This document shows, one piece after another, positions 50,801 to 58,103 of a stretch of 64,000 nucleotides of DNA. The notes under the pieces are model-generated. The model did no database searches. It saw only the letters and a list, made by a program, of their open reading frames with translations, and was not told the DNA's origin. The stretch's first letter is position 1. Each line of letters begins with the position of its first letter. Source of the DNA: Jidongwangia harbinensis (GTDB lineage Bacteria; Actinomycetota; Actinomycetes; Mycobacteriales; Micromonosporaceae); contig NZ_JAIWNC010000001.1 of NCBI RefSeq assembly GCF_020216025.1, positions 372,001-436,000 of the forward strand, given 5' to 3'. Position numbers and translations under genes: made by a program.

Positions 50801-51010
50801 GTCGACCGGCCACAGCTCGTCGACGAGTTCGTCCACGCCGACCGTGGCATTGGCCCGGATCAGGAGCCGGGCCAACAGCGAACGCTGTTTGGCGGCCGCG
50901 ACCCGCACGGACCCGCCCCGGTCGAAGATGGTCAGGCCACCGAAGACGCCGTAGCGCAGCCGGCCCGCGTCGAAGCCACCGGAAACGACCGCATTCGATT
51001 CTCCACCCAT
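47894..51010 (-). CDS. SARP-family regulator with NB-ARC ATPase and TPR domain (AfsR-like)
   Basis: 1038 residues from ATG 51010. N-terminal winged helix (LRYGVFGGLTIFDRGG, RSLLARLLIRANATV) and bacterial activator domain to about 270; NB-ARC with P-loop GDPGIGKSALAV and LLVLDNVAGAEQV; a winged-helix segment with RYRFHQLVRWYARQ; and a C-terminal TPR array of six or more repeats (HNLGEFYSVQDRH, AWHSLGAVHYEQGRVGEA and so on). Probable pathway-specific activator of the NRPS-PKS operon that begins 79 bp after its stop. ATP or ligand state would control it. Confidence 0.9.
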   Translation of the reverse strand: MGGESNAVVSGGFDAGRLRYGVFGGLTIFDRGGSVRVAAAKQRSLLARLLIRANATVGVDELVDELWPVDPPRTARNVLQWYVSQLRRTLPADAGPLAWDTYGYRITVAPGELDATEFARWIADGRASLADRDYPAARAQLGNAMNMWHAAPYGDVASSAAIDAEVARLTQLRHVGLVARLRADLVLGDGAAIIGELTTLAAAHPFDEEVNGLLIEALYGLGRAADALGHCRQLRRTLCDELGLDPGPWLSELEHTILNRRPLEPGPGVPGRGEPDPPEIGIRTPPRPQPPRPFQLPPDLPDFVGRAGAGETLVRMLGDHPDGAYPAVAAITGDPGIGKSALAVHVAHRVAGNFPDGAMYIDLLGGETRPVDPADALGQLLVGFGVPMPSVPPQAGARSSMLRSLLAGKRVLLVLDNVAGAEQVRALLPGSSSCAVLITSRAPMPGIGPHPAVELYRLSAAESTDLLRRVVGQARTAREPAETARVVALLDGLPLALRVVGSRLAGHPHRGFAWVARRLGDERRRLQVLNGPDAAVTRGLDLSYQAISPEQRAAMRLLAALEVPDFAAWLAGAVLDRPAADIEDTIDALVQARLLSVAPTARAGLPRYRFHQLVRWYARQLSSRADQAAVREAALRRAYTACLTVAEEMDLRLRRTPRLAYSRSPRRPLAGLLRDLDVGEPLRWFEAERATLVAAVLHAAAHGWDPLAWDLALSLSRFCQLHNHIEDWRTTGIVAVAATRRGHDPAGLAAARHNLGEFYSVQDRHRPALRHLSRAAELFREHGDRRGEGWALAAFGVCERSLGRRDAARVSAERSLALLSGHRAPADEAVAWHSLGAVHYEQGRVGEAAGCYVEALRRYGQVGDSLNEAILHCDLGIAYGALGRSDEAEAALDTAVRRSRQVGFGNGEVYGTVALGQLQMRTGRDDRAIATLHQGLALARRIADAYAEGMSLLLLGTAYRTCGRLPESGTHLAGAEAVFRRLDMPGPLARALVGRGDTAAAAGTPDEAAAAWREALDILQGLGAPDAVPLAARLAEVS

Positions 51011-51153
51011 GCGCGCCCCACCCCCGTGAAAGGCACAAATGACGGCGGTCAGCCATCGCCTCCACAGTAGCCGGTGACACCCGGCCACCCGGAACCGCTG
51101 GACGTACGGACCCGGGTGGACCGACCCGCCAGGACTCCGGCGGAGGGGTGTGG

Positions 51154-52512
51154 TCAGCGGGCCACGAGATCGGTGACGGGCGCGCCGAACTGGACGACGG
51201 TCAGGTGGCCCCCCGCGGTCAGCGGCGTGGGCACGCGCGCGGTGCGGTGGACCGAGCGGGTCCGCGTGTCGATCGCGGTGATGCGTCCCTCGCCGCCGCT
51301 GGTGACGAACGCCTTCGCGCCGTCCGGGGTGATGGCCGTGGCCCGGGTCTCCGCGCCCGCCGGCGGCCGGCCCTCGACCGGGCCCTTCGCCAGCGGGGCG
51401 AGGGCGACGGTTCCCACCACCCGCCGGTAGGTGGCCGAGCGCGGGTCGGCGTCGATCAGCGTGGTGACGTCGCCCTGCGGCGATGCGGTGGTGACGGCCG
51501 CGTACCGCGCGGACAGCGCCAGCCGGCCGGGCAGGCCGTCGGGCAGCTTCGTCAGGCCGGACCGTGCCGTCGAGGTGTCCAGGGTGTGCACGTGGTTGCG
51601 CTGCTCCGCCCACTGCTCCGGAGCCAGTCCGGTGTCCTCGGCCACCGAGCCCCAGACGGTACGGTCGTCGGCGCCCCAGCGCGGCCGGTAGTTCTGCACG
51701 ATGGCGCGGGTGGCGGAGTACGCCACGCTGGTCCGGCCGACCAGGGTCGTCGCCGGCAGGGCGACCCCGTCGACGCCGTCGGCGGTGGTGCTGAAGTGGC
51801 GGTCGCCGCGGCGGGACCCGAGCGGGCCGTGGTTGCCGTCACCCAGCGGCGCACTGCTCGTCGCCGCCGGCACCCGACCGGCCAGGACGTCGGCGAGCGG
51901 GAACGTCCGGAACTTCCCGCCGGCCGCGGTGACGATCTGCGTCGGCCGCCCGCCGAACGTCACCTGCACCTCGGTGTAGGCGCCGCCGACCCGGTCGACC
52001 TCGACGGGAAGCTGGCGGACGGCGAAGGTGTGCAGGTCGACGACCGTGACGCTCTGGTCGGCGGAGTCCTCGTACGCGGAGGTGATGCCGTAGTAGCGCA
52101 GTGACGGGTCGACCGCGGCCCAGGCGGCGCCGGCCCAGGTGCGCCCCGCGGTCGGGATGGCGACGGACCGCTCGATGCGCGGCCGGCCGGCCCGGTCGAG
52201 GCGTACCGCGTGGACGGTGCCGTGCTCGTCGGCGAGGATCACCCGGCCGTCCGGGAGGGGCACGGTGCCGGCGTGCACATCGACGTCGAGGTCGTCGAGG
52301 GAGCCGGTGCGGCGCAGGTCCGAGGCGCGCAACACGTGCACCGCGCCGGCCGCCGCATCGGCCGCCACCAGGAACGCGCCGCGGCCCGCCGCGGCCGGCG
52401 CCGCGGCGGCCGTCCCGCTCGGGGCGACGGTCAGGCCGAGGATCACCGCCGAGCCGATCGCCGCGAGCGCACGCCGCCGAGGAACAAGCCAGGACGTAGA
52501 TGTTGATGTCAT
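51154..52512 (-). CDS. aztD: Secreted beta-propeller, AztD-like zinc metallochaperone
   Basis: 452 residues with a signal peptide (LAAIGSAVILGLTVAP, then AAAAPAAA). The mature part repeats beta-propeller blades (GAFLVAADAAAGAVHVLRAS, GRVILADEHGTVHAVRLD, AKAFVTSGGEGRITAIDT). His-bearing blades (DVHAGTVPL, DEHGTVHAV, GDGNHGPL) could bind zinc. A Zur box lies 15 bp before ATG 52512, supporting the AztD assignment, which is a zinc chaperone passing metal to the AztC binding protein. The aztABC genes are not in the window. If wrong, it is a lactonase-like propeller. Confidence 0.6.
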   Translation of the reverse strand: MTSTSTSWLVPRRRALAAIGSAVILGLTVAPSGTAAAAPAAAGRGAFLVAADAAAGAVHVLRASDLRRTGSLDDLDVDVHAGTVPLPDGRVILADEHGTVHAVRLDRAGRPRIERSVAIPTAGRTWAGAAWAAVDPSLRYYGITSAYEDSADQSVTVVDLHTFAVRQLPVEVDRVGGAYTEVQVTFGGRPTQIVTAAGGKFRTFPLADVLAGRVPAATSSAPLGDGNHGPLGSRRGDRHFSTTADGVDGVALPATTLVGRTSVAYSATRAIVQNYRPRWGADDRTVWGSVAEDTGLAPEQWAEQRNHVHTLDTSTARSGLTKLPDGLPGRLALSARYAAVTTASPQGDVTTLIDADPRSATYRRVVGTVALAPLAKGPVEGRPPAGAETRATAITPDGAKAFVTSGGEGRITAIDTRTRSVHRTARVPTPLTAGGHLTVVQFGAPVTDLVAR

Positions 52513-52526
52513 GGCGACGACCTTAT

Positions 52527-52541
52527 TGGAAATGGTTTTCA
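52527..52541 (-). promoter_or_regulatory. Zur box
   Basis: Minus-strand TGAAAACCATTTCCA, a 7-1-7 inverted repeat matching the actinobacterial Zur consensus TGAAAATGATTTTCA in the outer half-sites. It lies between the presumed promoter and AAGG of the AztD-like gene. Zinc-dependent repression is inferred. Confidence 0.7.
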
Positions 52542-52663
52542 GTGTCTACCGACAACCGGGCGTGATCGGCGCCATGATCGCGACCTTATTGCCAAGAGTT
52601 TGCAACTACGAAAGACTGGCGCCGTCGCCGCCCGCACCGGCAGATCCACACGGAAGGTTGACG

Positions 52664-53854
52664 ATGCTCGAAGTCCACACCGGTGCGGCCATGCCGCCGC
52701 CGCTCGTCGACGACCTGGTCGACGTCTACACCGAGGTGTTCGGCGCAGCGCCCTGGCACGAGCACCCGGCGGCCGCCCACCGGTTCCGCCGGCGGCTGGC
52801 CGCCGATGCCGGCCGCGACGGATTCCGCCTGGTCACCGCGCGTACCGGCGACCGGATCGACGGCTTCGCGACCGGGTGGCTCACCCGCACCCCACTACCC
52901 GCCGAGCGGGCCTACCCCGCGGTCACCCGCCAGCTGGGCCCGGACCGGGTCCGCGCGCTGCTCGACACGGCGTTCGAGGTCGACGAACTCGCGGTCCGGC
53001 CCGCGGCACGCGGCCGGAACCTGGGCCGCCGACTGCTGCACCTGATCACCGGGACCGCACCGCACGGCCGGGCCTGGCTGCTGACCTCGCGGCACGCCGC
53101 CGACACGGTCGCGTTCTACCGGCGGACCGGCTGGACACCGGTGACGCCCCTGCCGGGCACCGGCAACGACGTCGTCGTGTTCCTCGCGCCGCAACACCCG
53201 CACGGCCTGGCGGACACCGACCTGTCCGGGGTGGTCGCCGCCTGGGTGCACGGTTGGGCGATCTCCCGCACCGTGCCGGCGCCGACCGCGGTCCCCGGTG
53301 GATGGCGCATCCCGGTCGGGCTTCCCGGACATCGCCTCCGGTACGTCCTACCGGCCTGCGACGAGGAATCCCTGGCCGGCCTGAGCCGGCGACCCCACGC
53401 GCCGGGCACCTGGATCAAGGTCGCGGGCGAACCCGCCTGCCTTCGCCGGCGCCTGCCCTCCCCCTGGGCGATCGCCGACACCGGCCACCTCATGACCGCG
53501 CCGTTCAGCCCCGGCGCGGCGACCGCGCCCGCGCCCTACACCATCCGGATCACCACCACCGGCGCGGTGATCGTCGCTTCCGTCGTCGACGCCGCCGGGG
53601 ACACCGCGGCCTCGGGACGGCTCGCGCCCGCCGGCCGGACGGGCGTGATCGACCGGGTCGAAACGGCACCCCGGCACCGTCGGCGGGGCCTGGGCACCGC
53701 GGTCGTGCGCGCGCTCAGCGACAACGCCGCCCGGCGGGGCATGCACACCGGGGTTCTCGTCGCCACCGACGACGGCCGCGACCTGTACCGGGCCCTCGGG
53801 TGGACCGTCCGAAGTCCGATGGCCGCGGCCCACCTGCCGGAACCCCCCGGCTGA
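52664..53854 (+). CDS. Double GNAT acetyltransferase
   Basis: 396 residues with two GNAT domains. Domain one (about 1-180) has DELAVRPAARGRNLGRRLLH; domain two (about 270-396) has IDRVETAPRHRRRGLGTAVV and LYRALGWTVRSPM. ATG 52664 with GGAAGG upstream; the long upstream frame overlaps the AztD gene and is spurious. Tandem GNATs include MshD of mycothiol synthesis, but the acceptor-site residues here cannot be matched by eye. Substrate unknown. Confidence 0.85.
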   Translation: MLEVHTGAAMPPPLVDDLVDVYTEVFGAAPWHEHPAAAHRFRRRLAADAGRDGFRLVTARTGDRIDGFATGWLTRTPLPAERAYPAVTRQLGPDRVRALLDTAFEVDELAVRPAARGRNLGRRLLHLITGTAPHGRAWLLTSRHAADTVAFYRRTGWTPVTPLPGTGNDVVVFLAPQHPHGLADTDLSGVVAAWVHGWAISRTVPAPTAVPGGWRIPVGLPGHRLRYVLPACDEESLAGLSRRPHAPGTWIKVAGEPACLRRRLPSPWAIADTGHLMTAPFSPGAATAPAPYTIRITTTGAVIVASVVDAAGDTAASGRLAPAGRTGVIDRVETAPRHRRRGLGTAVVRALSDNAARRGMHTGVLVATDDGRDLYRALGWTVRSPMAAAHLPEPPG

Positions 53855-53961
53855 TCGCGCTCCGCGCCGGTGCCCGCCGCCTGGGTGGGTATGGCGTTCC
53901 CAGGAAGCGCTGGGCCTGCTCAGCCGTGTCCGCCCGGGTCCGGGCGGCCGAGCATGGAGCC

Positions 53962-54801
53962 ATGTCCAACACATGGTTCGTCACTGGTACCTCCCGCGGC
54001 CTCGGCCTCGAACTCGTCCGGCAGCTGCTGGCGCAGGGGCACAACGTCGCGGCCACGTCCCGCTCCGCCGAACGCCTCGCCGCCGCTCTCGGCGACGTCG
54101 ACCGCACGCGGCTGCTGCCGATCGAACTCGACCTCACCGACGAGCGGGCCGTCGCCGCCGCGGTCGCCGCGACCGCGGACCGGTTCGGCGGCCTCGACGT
54201 CGTGGTCAACAACGCCGGCTACGGGTTCCTCGGCGCCGTCGAGGAAACCAGCGACGCCGAGGTCCGGCGCATGTTCGAGGTGCAGGTCTTCGGCGTCTGG
54301 AACGTGCTGCGCGCCGTGCTGCCGGGGATGCGGGCCGCCCGGCGGGGGCACATCGTCAACGTGTCGTCGGTCCTCGGCCTGACCACGTTCCCCGGCTGGG
54401 GGCTGTACTCCGCCGGCAAGTTCGCCCTGGAGGGCCTTACCGGGTCGCTCGCGGCCGAGGTCGCCGAATTCGGCATCAGGGTCACGCTGGTCGAGCCCGG
54501 CTACACGCGGACCGACTTCCTGCGACCGGTCTCGCTGGGTCTGCCCGCGGCGACCGCCGACGGGTACGGCGCGATCCGGGAGATGACCACCGCGCATCTC
54601 GCGATGCCGGGCACCCAGCTCGGTGATCCGGCGAAGGTGGTGGCGGCCATCATCGCGGTCGCCTCGAACGCCGCCTCGCCCCTGCACCAGGTGCTCGGTT
54701 CCGATTCGTACGGGCTGGCACAGGCGCGCCTGGAGTCGCTGCGCAGCGACGTCGAGGCGGGCCGCGAGCTGGCCCTGACGACCGACGTCAGCCCCGCCTG
54801 A
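53962..54801 (+). CDS. SDR-family oxidoreductase
   Basis: 279 residues from ATG 53962: TGTSRGLG dinucleotide motif at 9-16, NNAGYGF, Ser in VNVSSVLG, and YSAGKFAL carrying the catalytic Tyr and Lys. SRSAERL after beta 2 suggests NADP. This TGTSRGLGLELV type is common as stand-alone oxidoreductases of uncertain substrate. Not related to the remnant at 5115 beyond the family. Monocistronic between the GNAT and a hydrolase gene. Confidence 0.95.
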   Translation: MSNTWFVTGTSRGLGLELVRQLLAQGHNVAATSRSAERLAAALGDVDRTRLLPIELDLTDERAVAAAVAATADRFGGLDVVVNNAGYGFLGAVEETSDAEVRRMFEVQVFGVWNVLRAVLPGMRAARRGHIVNVSSVLGLTTFPGWGLYSAGKFALEGLTGSLAAEVAEFGIRVTLVEPGYTRTDFLRPVSLGLPAATADGYGAIREMTTAHLAMPGTQLGDPAKVVAAIIAVASNAASPLHQVLGSDSYGLAQARLESLRSDVEAGRELALTTDVSPA

Positions 54802-54936
54802 CGCGCCGGGCCGGCCTGCCGGCGAGGTCGTACCGGGGCCTCGCCGGCCGGCGCCGGGCCCGTCGACGGTTGCCCACATCGACTACCGTCGCACAAAACC
54901 ATGATCATCTCCGCGGCCCGAGGATGGGAGTACGGC

Positions 54937-55806
54937 TTGCCTTTCGTACGCTCGAACGCTGTCGACCTCTGCTACCAGACGTTCGGTGATCCCGCGGACC
55001 CGGCGATGCTGCTCATCATGGGCCTGGGCGAGCAGCTGGTCGCCTGGCCCGACGGGTTCTGTGTGGACCTCGCCGCCCGCGGGTTCCACGTGGTCCGGTT
55101 CGACAACCGCGACATCGGCCTGTCGACCTGGCTGGACGAGCTCGGCGACGTGGACGTACCCGCGCTGTTCGCCGGAGACCGGTCGTCCGTGCGGTACGGA
55201 CTGTCCGACATGGCCGCCGACACCGCCGGCCTGATCGAGGCACTCGGACTGCGCCGTGCGCACCTGGCCGGCGTCTCGATGGGCGGCATGATCGCCCAGC
55301 TGGTCGCCGTCGAGCGGCCCGACCTCGTGGCCAGCCTCGCGTCGATCATGTCCACCACCGGCGACCGCACGGTCGGGCAGGCCACCCTCGACGACGTCTC
55401 CGTGCTGATGCCCCGGCCGGACGCCGACCGGGAGGCCGCGATCGCCGCGGACGTCTCCCTGTACCGCCTGATCGGTTCGCCCGGCGTCGAGATCAGCGAG
55501 GAGGACCGGGTCGGCGTCGCCGCCGCGAAGGTCGACCGGGCCTACCACCCGGCCGGCACGGCCCGGCAGTTCGCCGCGATCGTCACGGCCGCGGACCGTA
55601 CCCCGCGCCTGCGCACCCTGCAGGTGCCCACCGTGGTCATCCACGGCGAGGCCGACCGCCTGGTCGACGTGAGCGGCGGACGGGCCACGGCCGGCGCGGT
55701 TCCCGGCGCCGAGCTGGTGCTGATTCCCGGCATGGGCCACGACCTGCCCGCGGGCGCATGGGGCCGGATCATCGACGCCATCGCCACCAACGCCGCCCGG
55801 GCCTGA
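54937..55806 (+). CDS. Alpha/beta-hydrolase
   Basis: 289 residues from TTG 54937, which has GGGAG 6 bases upstream and yields the family-like start VRSNAVDLCYQTFGDPADPA; ATG 54901 is in frame but adds an unlikely segment. Oxyanion loop IMGLGEQ, nucleophile elbow GVSMGG, Asp in HGEADRLVD and His in GMGHDLP. FDNRDIGLSTW is the signature of the poly(aspartic acid) hydrolase/arylesterase-like group common in actinomycetes. Substrate unknown. Confidence 0.88.
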   Translation: MPFVRSNAVDLCYQTFGDPADPAMLLIMGLGEQLVAWPDGFCVDLAARGFHVVRFDNRDIGLSTWLDELGDVDVPALFAGDRSSVRYGLSDMAADTAGLIEALGLRRAHLAGVSMGGMIAQLVAVERPDLVASLASIMSTTGDRTVGQATLDDVSVLMPRPDADREAAIAADVSLYRLIGSPGVEISEEDRVGVAAAKVDRAYHPAGTARQFAAIVTAADRTPRLRTLQVPTVVIHGEADRLVDVSGGRATAGAVPGAELVLIPGMGHDLPAGAWGRIIDAIATNAARA

Positions 55807-55900
55807 CGCCCGGAGCCGGTCGGCGCTCGATGCGGTCGCGGCGCTCGCGGGTGTCCGCCCGCCGGCCGCGCGGGCATGATCGGTCTGGTGGAATGGGCAG

Positions 55901-57181
55901 ATGGAGCCTCCCCGCCCCGGCCGGCCGAGCATGCCCCGGACGGACACGGCAGAGGCGCTGGCCGCGGCAGCGCTGGACTGGATGATCGGGACGGCGCGCC
56001 GCACCGGCGCCGGGCTGCGGTGGCCGTCCGTGGCCGGTGGCGCGGACGACGACACGCTGTACAGCGGCGGGGCGGGAATCGTGCTCGCGTTGCTGGAGGC
56101 CCAGCGCCACTTCCGGGACGACCGGTACGGCGACGTCGCCCTGCGCGGCGCGCGAGCGTTGGCCGCCGCGGTCGACGGCGAGGACGGCTGTTCGCTGTAC
56201 TTCGGCCTGACCGGGACGGCGGTCGCCCTGAGTGCGGTCCACCGCCTGCTCGGCGACGAGCGGGCGGCCCGGGCGGCCGACCGGGCACTGAGCCACGTAC
56301 GTTCGCGTTTCGACGGACGGCGCTGGGGCGAGATGGTCGAGCTGCTCTTCGGCAACGCCGGTGTCGCGCTGGGCGCGCTGCACGCCGGCGACCTCGACCT
56401 GGCCGTCCTGGCGGTCGCGCCCTACCTGGACACCGCGGACCCGACGCCCGGCGGCGTCAACTGGGCGGTGCGCCCCGGTCCCGCGCGTTCGCACCACGTC
56501 GCGCACGGCACGCTGGGCATCGTGCACGCCCTTGCCGCCGTGGGGGCCGCCGCCGGCCGCGCCGACCTGATCGAGCTGGCCCTGGCGGGTGCCGCCGACG
56601 TGGTCTCCCGCGACGAGGCCGGACCCGCGGGTTTCCTGGTCCCGCACTCCGACCCGCCGCACCGGCCCGACCTGATCGAGCGGTACAGCTACGGCTGGTG
56701 CAACGGCCCGGCCGGCGACGCGCAGGTCTTCCGGCTGCTCGGCGCGCTGACCGGGGACGCCACCTGGACCGGTCTGGCCGACCGGTGCTGGCACACCGTC
56801 ACCCACTGCGGCCTTCCGCGCCGCGTGCGGCCCGGCTTCTGGGACAACAACGGCCGGTGCTGCGGCACGGCGGGCGTGCTGGCGCTGGCCTGCGACCGGC
56901 ACGCCGAGCAGGCCCAGCCGCTCGACTTCGCCACCGGGCTGGTCGACGACCTCGCCGCTCGGGCGACCGCCGACGCCGACGGGGTGCGCTGGTCGAACCA
57001 CGAGCACCGCGTGCGGCCCAGCACGCTCGCCCCCCGCGTCGGCTGGGCGATGGGCAGCGCCGGCATCGTCCGCGAACTTCTGCGGTTCACCCGCGCTGCC
57101 GGCGGGGTGGACTCGGCGTACGCCGTGCCGTGGCCCGACCACGTCCCCGCCGTGCCCCCGGCGCACCGTTCGCGCGTCTGA
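55901..57181 (+). CDS. Stand-alone LanC-like cyclase with CCG zinc motif
   Basis: 426 residues with alternating helices and Gly-rich loops of the LanC toroid: LYSGGAGI, LYFGLTG, LLFGNAG, VAHGTLGI (His202) and YGWCNGPAG. Zinc ligands would be Cys267, Cys320 and Cys321 in GRCCGTAG, so CCG replaces the usual CHG; this three-Cys variant is known in a subset of LanM enzymes with more reactive thiolates. ATG 55901 or 55931. No LanB, LanM or clear precursor peptide is adjacent, so it may act with an unlinked dehydratase or be a glutathione-type LanC-like enzyme. Confidence 0.85.
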   Translation: MEPPRPGRPSMPRTDTAEALAAAALDWMIGTARRTGAGLRWPSVAGGADDDTLYSGGAGIVLALLEAQRHFRDDRYGDVALRGARALAAAVDGEDGCSLYFGLTGTAVALSAVHRLLGDERAARAADRALSHVRSRFDGRRWGEMVELLFGNAGVALGALHAGDLDLAVLAVAPYLDTADPTPGGVNWAVRPGPARSHHVAHGTLGIVHALAAVGAAAGRADLIELALAGAADVVSRDEAGPAGFLVPHSDPPHRPDLIERYSYGWCNGPAGDAQVFRLLGALTGDATWTGLADRCWHTVTHCGLPRRVRPGFWDNNGRCCGTAGVLALACDRHAEQAQPLDFATGLVDDLAARATADADGVRWSNHEHRVRPSTLAPRVGWAMGSAGIVRELLRFTRAAGGVDSAYAVPWPDHVPAVPPAHRSRV

Positions 57182-57192
57182 CCGTACCCGTC

Positions 57193-57483
57193 TCAGCTGG
57201 CCTCGCAGATCGGCGCCGGAACCTCCCGGGTGACGGCCGGGAGGTTCTTGATCCCGTCCATCAGGGTGAGCACGGCCCGCGCCGACGGCAGGATCATCAC
57301 GCCCTCCGACGTGAGGTGCACGCCGTCCGACCGGCGCCCGAACAACCGCAGACCCAGCTCCTGCTCCAGACATTTGATCTGGTAACTGATGGCCGGCTGC
57401 GAGTATCCGAGCGACGCGGCGGCCCGGTCCATCCGCCCCGCGTCGACGACCGCGACGAACGCTCTCAGCTCCCGCTCATGCAT
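57193..57483 (-). CDS. LysR-type HTH-only protein
   Basis: 96 residues from ATG 57483. It is just the LysR winged helix (LRAFVAVVDAGRMDRAAASL, GYSQPAISYQIKCLEQELGL, RLFGRRSDGVHLTSEG) plus a helix that normally links to the effector domain, then stops. The LysR effector domain is absent and nothing similar follows. It could be a natural short regulator or a truncated gene. It is convergent with the LanC-like gene, 11 bp apart. Confidence 0.75.
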   Translation of the reverse strand: MHERELRAFVAVVDAGRMDRAAASLGYSQPAISYQIKCLEQELGLRLFGRRSDGVHLTSEGVMILPSARAVLTLMDGIKNLPAVTREVPAPICEAS

Positions 57484-57793
57484 ATCCTGTCCCCCGTTTT
57501 GTCGCCTTCGATGATTCCCGTGTCGAGCGGGTCGGCGAAACCCTGCGCCAGTCCCTCGTCCGGACGCGGACACGGGTAGCCAATAGTGTCGCCGGACAGG
57601 CTGACGTCTCACTATCCGCCCGCTATCGCGGGTACGGCACATCGGCGCTCAGCGGAAGGTGAACCTGCCTGTGCGTAAGCCCGCGGGCACCGGACGGCAC
57701 GCGACCTTCGAAATGCCCGGATCCGGACCATCCACTCCGGACGGTGGCCATCTTCCACCGCAGGTGCCGGCGGGTGTCGCGTTTCGGACCGTG
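57484..57793. other. Intergenic region between the short LysR gene and the SARP promoter
   Basis: About 310 bases upstream of both flanking transcripts. I see no ORF with a ribosome-binding site, no tRNA and no strong hairpin. It should carry the LysR-like gene's promoter, which I could not place. Confidence 0.4.
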
Positions 57794-57822
57794 TTGCGCC
57801 GGCAATATCGCGAGGCTATTCT
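57794..57822 (+). promoter_or_regulatory. Sigma-70-like promoter for the mini-ORF and second SARP gene
   Basis: TTGCGC (57794-57799), 17-bp spacer, TATTCT (57817-57822). The predicted start near 57829 gives a 66-nt leader before the 12-codon ORF and about 275 nt before the SARP gene. Confidence 0.5.
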
Positions 57823-57894
57823 TCGGAGTCCGTGACAACTGACGCGACGCGGTCGTGGCAGGTGGAGCGAAGATCCATTGAATCGGGGGAGGCA

Positions 57895-57933
57895 ATGGAC
57901 ACGGGGAACACAATGGACATTGATCTAGCCTAG
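57895..57933 (+). CDS. 12-codon mini-ORF with strong ribosome-binding site
   Basis: GGGGGAGG stands 4 bases before ATG 57895 and the frame MDTGNTMDIDLA ends in TAG. The Shine-Dalgarno is one of the best in the window. It could be a leader peptide controlling the SARP gene 170 bp downstream, or the stub of a RiPP precursor; the MDIDLA end loosely recalls FxLD-type leader motifs and a LanC-like gene is close by. Too short to be sure. Confidence 0.3.
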   Translation: MDTGNTMDIDLA

Positions 57934-58103
57934 GCACACACTCGTCGCCGAGCCGGCCCGCCGGATTTCCGGGACACCCCCGGAACCGTGCTGATCGCCG
58001 GCCTGGAATCGTCATCGGACAGCCCATTCCGCCACGGTCCGCGTCCGACCGTCCGTGGCCCTGGCGGCGTTGCGGCATTCTGATCCGCCACGGAAGGACG
58101 GGC

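Noticed and set aside
52589..52605. Palindromic TTGCCAAGAGTTTGCAA between the AztD-like and GNAT genes as a second Zur or a LacI-type site
   Set aside because: It has the right symmetry but lacks the TGAAAA/TTTTCA half-sites of Zur and matches no LacI operator well enough.
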